NCBI GenBank assembly: GCA_041484195.1 | Contig: JBGPHC010000036.1 | Location: 1-35,896 of the forward strand | Source: PSRI01 sp041484195 | GTDB taxonomy: Bacteria > Bacteroidota > Bacteroidia > Chitinophagales > Chitinophagaceae | DNA: 35,896 nt | Direction of reading: 5' to 3' | Shown here: in pieces, positions 34,846 through 35,896 of the stretch | Numbering within the stretch: the stretch's first letter is position 1 | Layout of the letters: each line of letters starts with the position of its first letter | Program-made: the position numbers and the translations under genes | Notes under the pieces: generated by a model | Told to the model about the DNA's origin: nothing | The model's input: only the letters and a program-made list of their open reading frames with translations | Databases searched by the model: none

Positions 34846-35896
34846 TTACTTCGGTTTAAATAATGTATTAAAAATTTGAAGTGTTTCATTTGTGATAGGC
34901 TTTGGCATTTCTATGGTATAGTGATCCGGTAACTCTCCCGTCTTGTATACTCTAAAATATTTTCTTACCTCTGATACCAATGCGTACCTTCCATTGTCTT
35001 TTATTGAGTTTCGCAATCTTACTGAAATTCCGTAGGGAAATCCTCTTAACCATGCTTGATAAGATTGGTCCCCTAGTGTCTGATGAGTTTCTGGTCCCGG
35101 ACCAAATCGCACAAAATATTTATTATTTCGTTTCTCATCTTCGGTAATTTGTCCCCATTGATTTGGATTTGGGGGAAACAGTGGATGGTAAGGATCGTGG
35201 GCTCTATCTGATTGGCCTGATGATTGAGGCCAAAGGATTGCCAAAATAGTAAGAATAGGATTTGGTAGTACGGGAGGCAGAACTGGTTCAAGTGATGGCG
35301 CTGGAATTTCGGGCACAATTGTTGGTTCTGGGATTTCGGGTACAGAACCAGGTTCTATATAATTTGGAACTCCTTTTGCCTTTGAGGGCGTTTTTGGCGG
35401 AACTATAATAACAACCGGAGGTAATACCGGAGCAGTTCCAGGTGTATTAATGAAACCTGGTGCCGGCGTAGGATTAGCAGAATCAGCTGCCAAGCCAAAT
35501 GGATCAACAAAATTTATTGGGTTATTATTTGCATAACTATATGGGCTTGATTCCGCAGCAAAATCCGCAAATTGGTCAATTTCCAAAAATCGCCCAATTT
35601 GAGGATCATATCCTCTAAAATCAGTTTCATATAATTCTAATCCTGAGCCATCATTAAATTCTTTGTTGCTTAGTTCTGTTCCATCATTATACTTGTATTT
35701 ATTCTCAGCATAGTTAGTCTTCAATGCCTTTGAACTAATCCCCGCCATGGTGAGTCCGAACGGATAATAATGCGTTTCCTCCAATAGCGGCCCCCTGATA
35801 TGACTCACCTGCAAATTGTCAAAGAACACATCGATATTCGTGGTTTCATTGCTTACGTAAATATACAAGAATCCACTCTTGGGAACAGTGATGGTG
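34846..35896 (-). CDS. RHS protein C-terminal part with unrecognised toxin tip (5' partial)
   Basis: The frame is open to the right edge of the window (TITVPKSGFLYIYVSNETTN), so the gene continues outside. Counting from the TTG at 35868, RHS core covers ~1-126: HYYPFGLTMAGISSKAL, GYDPQIGRFLEIDQF and YSYANNNPINFVDPFGL, the usual end of the core before a variable tip. Residues ~131-205 are a proline-rich linker with repeated VPEIPxP and VLPPV units. The tip (~225-340) has KYFVRFGPGPETHQTLGD, YQAWLRGFPYGISVRLR and DHYTIEMPKPITNETL. I do not recognise its family. A toxin role is inferred from the RHS architecture and the small gene that follows. Confidence 0.82.
   Translation of the reverse strand, partial: TITVPKSGFLYIYVSNETTNIDVFFDNLQVSHIRGPLLEETHYYPFGLTMAGISSKALKTNYAENKYKYNDGTELSNKEFNDGSGLELYETDFRGYDPQIGRFLEIDQFADFAAESSPYSYANNNPINFVDPFGLAADSANPTPAPGFINTPGTAPVLPPVVIIVPPKTPSKAKGVPNYIEPGSVPEIPEPTIVPEIPAPSLEPVLPPVLPNPILTILAILWPQSSGQSDRAHDPYHPLFPPNPNQWGQITEDEKRNNKYFVRFGPGPETHQTLGDQSYQAWLRGFPYGISVRLRNSIKDNGRYALVSEVRKYFRVYKTGELPDHYTIEMPKPITNETLQIFNTLFKPK
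35725..35896. repeat. Right copy of the duplicated RHS-core segment
   Basis: Bases 35725-35826 match 33374-33475 at about 91 of 102 positions, and 35827-35896 match 33505-33574 at 69 of 70. The offset is 2351 bases before the 29-bp insertion and 2322 after it. The identity is higher farther from the toxin tip. The repeat reaches the window edge and probably continues. Confidence 0.85.

Noticed and set aside
31291..35896. Possible CRISPR array or insertion sequence in the repeat-rich right end
   Set aside because: Repeats are two-copy RHS and regulator segments or single palindromes. No regular spacers, transposase or integrase is present.

Overview
The window looks like a chromosomal segment of a Bacteroidota bacterium, most likely a member of the Chitinophagaceae or a close relative. 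The evidence is a type IX secretion (T9SS) C-terminal sorting domain on a DUF1501 protein, a PorX-type REC-PglZ regulator, promoter motifs of the Bacteroidota TTTG / TAnnTTTG kind, a typical DUF1501/DUF1800 pair, and RHS proteins with the PFGLTM...YNGKE...GRF signature. No rRNA, tRNA or CRISPR array was seen.

Region 1 (1-12726) is a surface polysaccharide locus. Eight minus-strand genes are closely packed, and several overlap. In transcription order they encode a MurJ/Wzx-like flippase, a SAM methyltransferase, a GT2 glycosyltransferase, a FemAB-like acyl/aminoacyl transferase, an AsnB-type amidotransferase, a polysaccharide deacetylase and two GT4 glycosyltransferases. A good promoter (11198-11228) lies just upstream of the flippase. 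On the plus strand the block is flanked by two O-antigen polymerase/ligase-like membrane proteins, the left one cut by the window edge. Together they could build, modify, flip and polymerise a glycan.

Region 2 (12980-24279) holds an ABC exporter, a NarL-type response regulator with a TPR-containing histidine kinase, the DUF1800/DUF1501 pair (exported, T9SS-linked), a thiolase with a clear terminator, quinone-type dihydroorotate dehydrogenase (pyrD) and a TerC-family membrane protein.

Region 3 (24317-31290) is core housekeeping: rsmE, dnaB (followed by a strong terminator), a 520-base gap with a cluster of DnaA-box-like 9-mers, lpxD, an HD-domain phosphohydrolase and, divergently, porX.

Region 4 (31291-35896) is the most unusual part: a polymorphic-toxin (RHS) tail array. 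Two modules read leftward with an offset of about 2.35 kb. Each has the same RHS-core stretch at its 5' side and a copy of the same XRE-regulator C-terminal remnant at its 3' side, but the cargo between them differs. The left module carries a barnase-family RNase tip (catalytic Glu, Arg and His all present) directly followed by a barstar-family inhibitor. The right module carries an unrecognised tip behind a proline-rich linker plus an unrecognised putative immunity protein. The left module has lost most of its RHS 5' part and is frameshifted by a 29-bp palindromic insertion relative to the right copy. This looks like an orphan toxin/immunity cassette left behind by cargo replacement.
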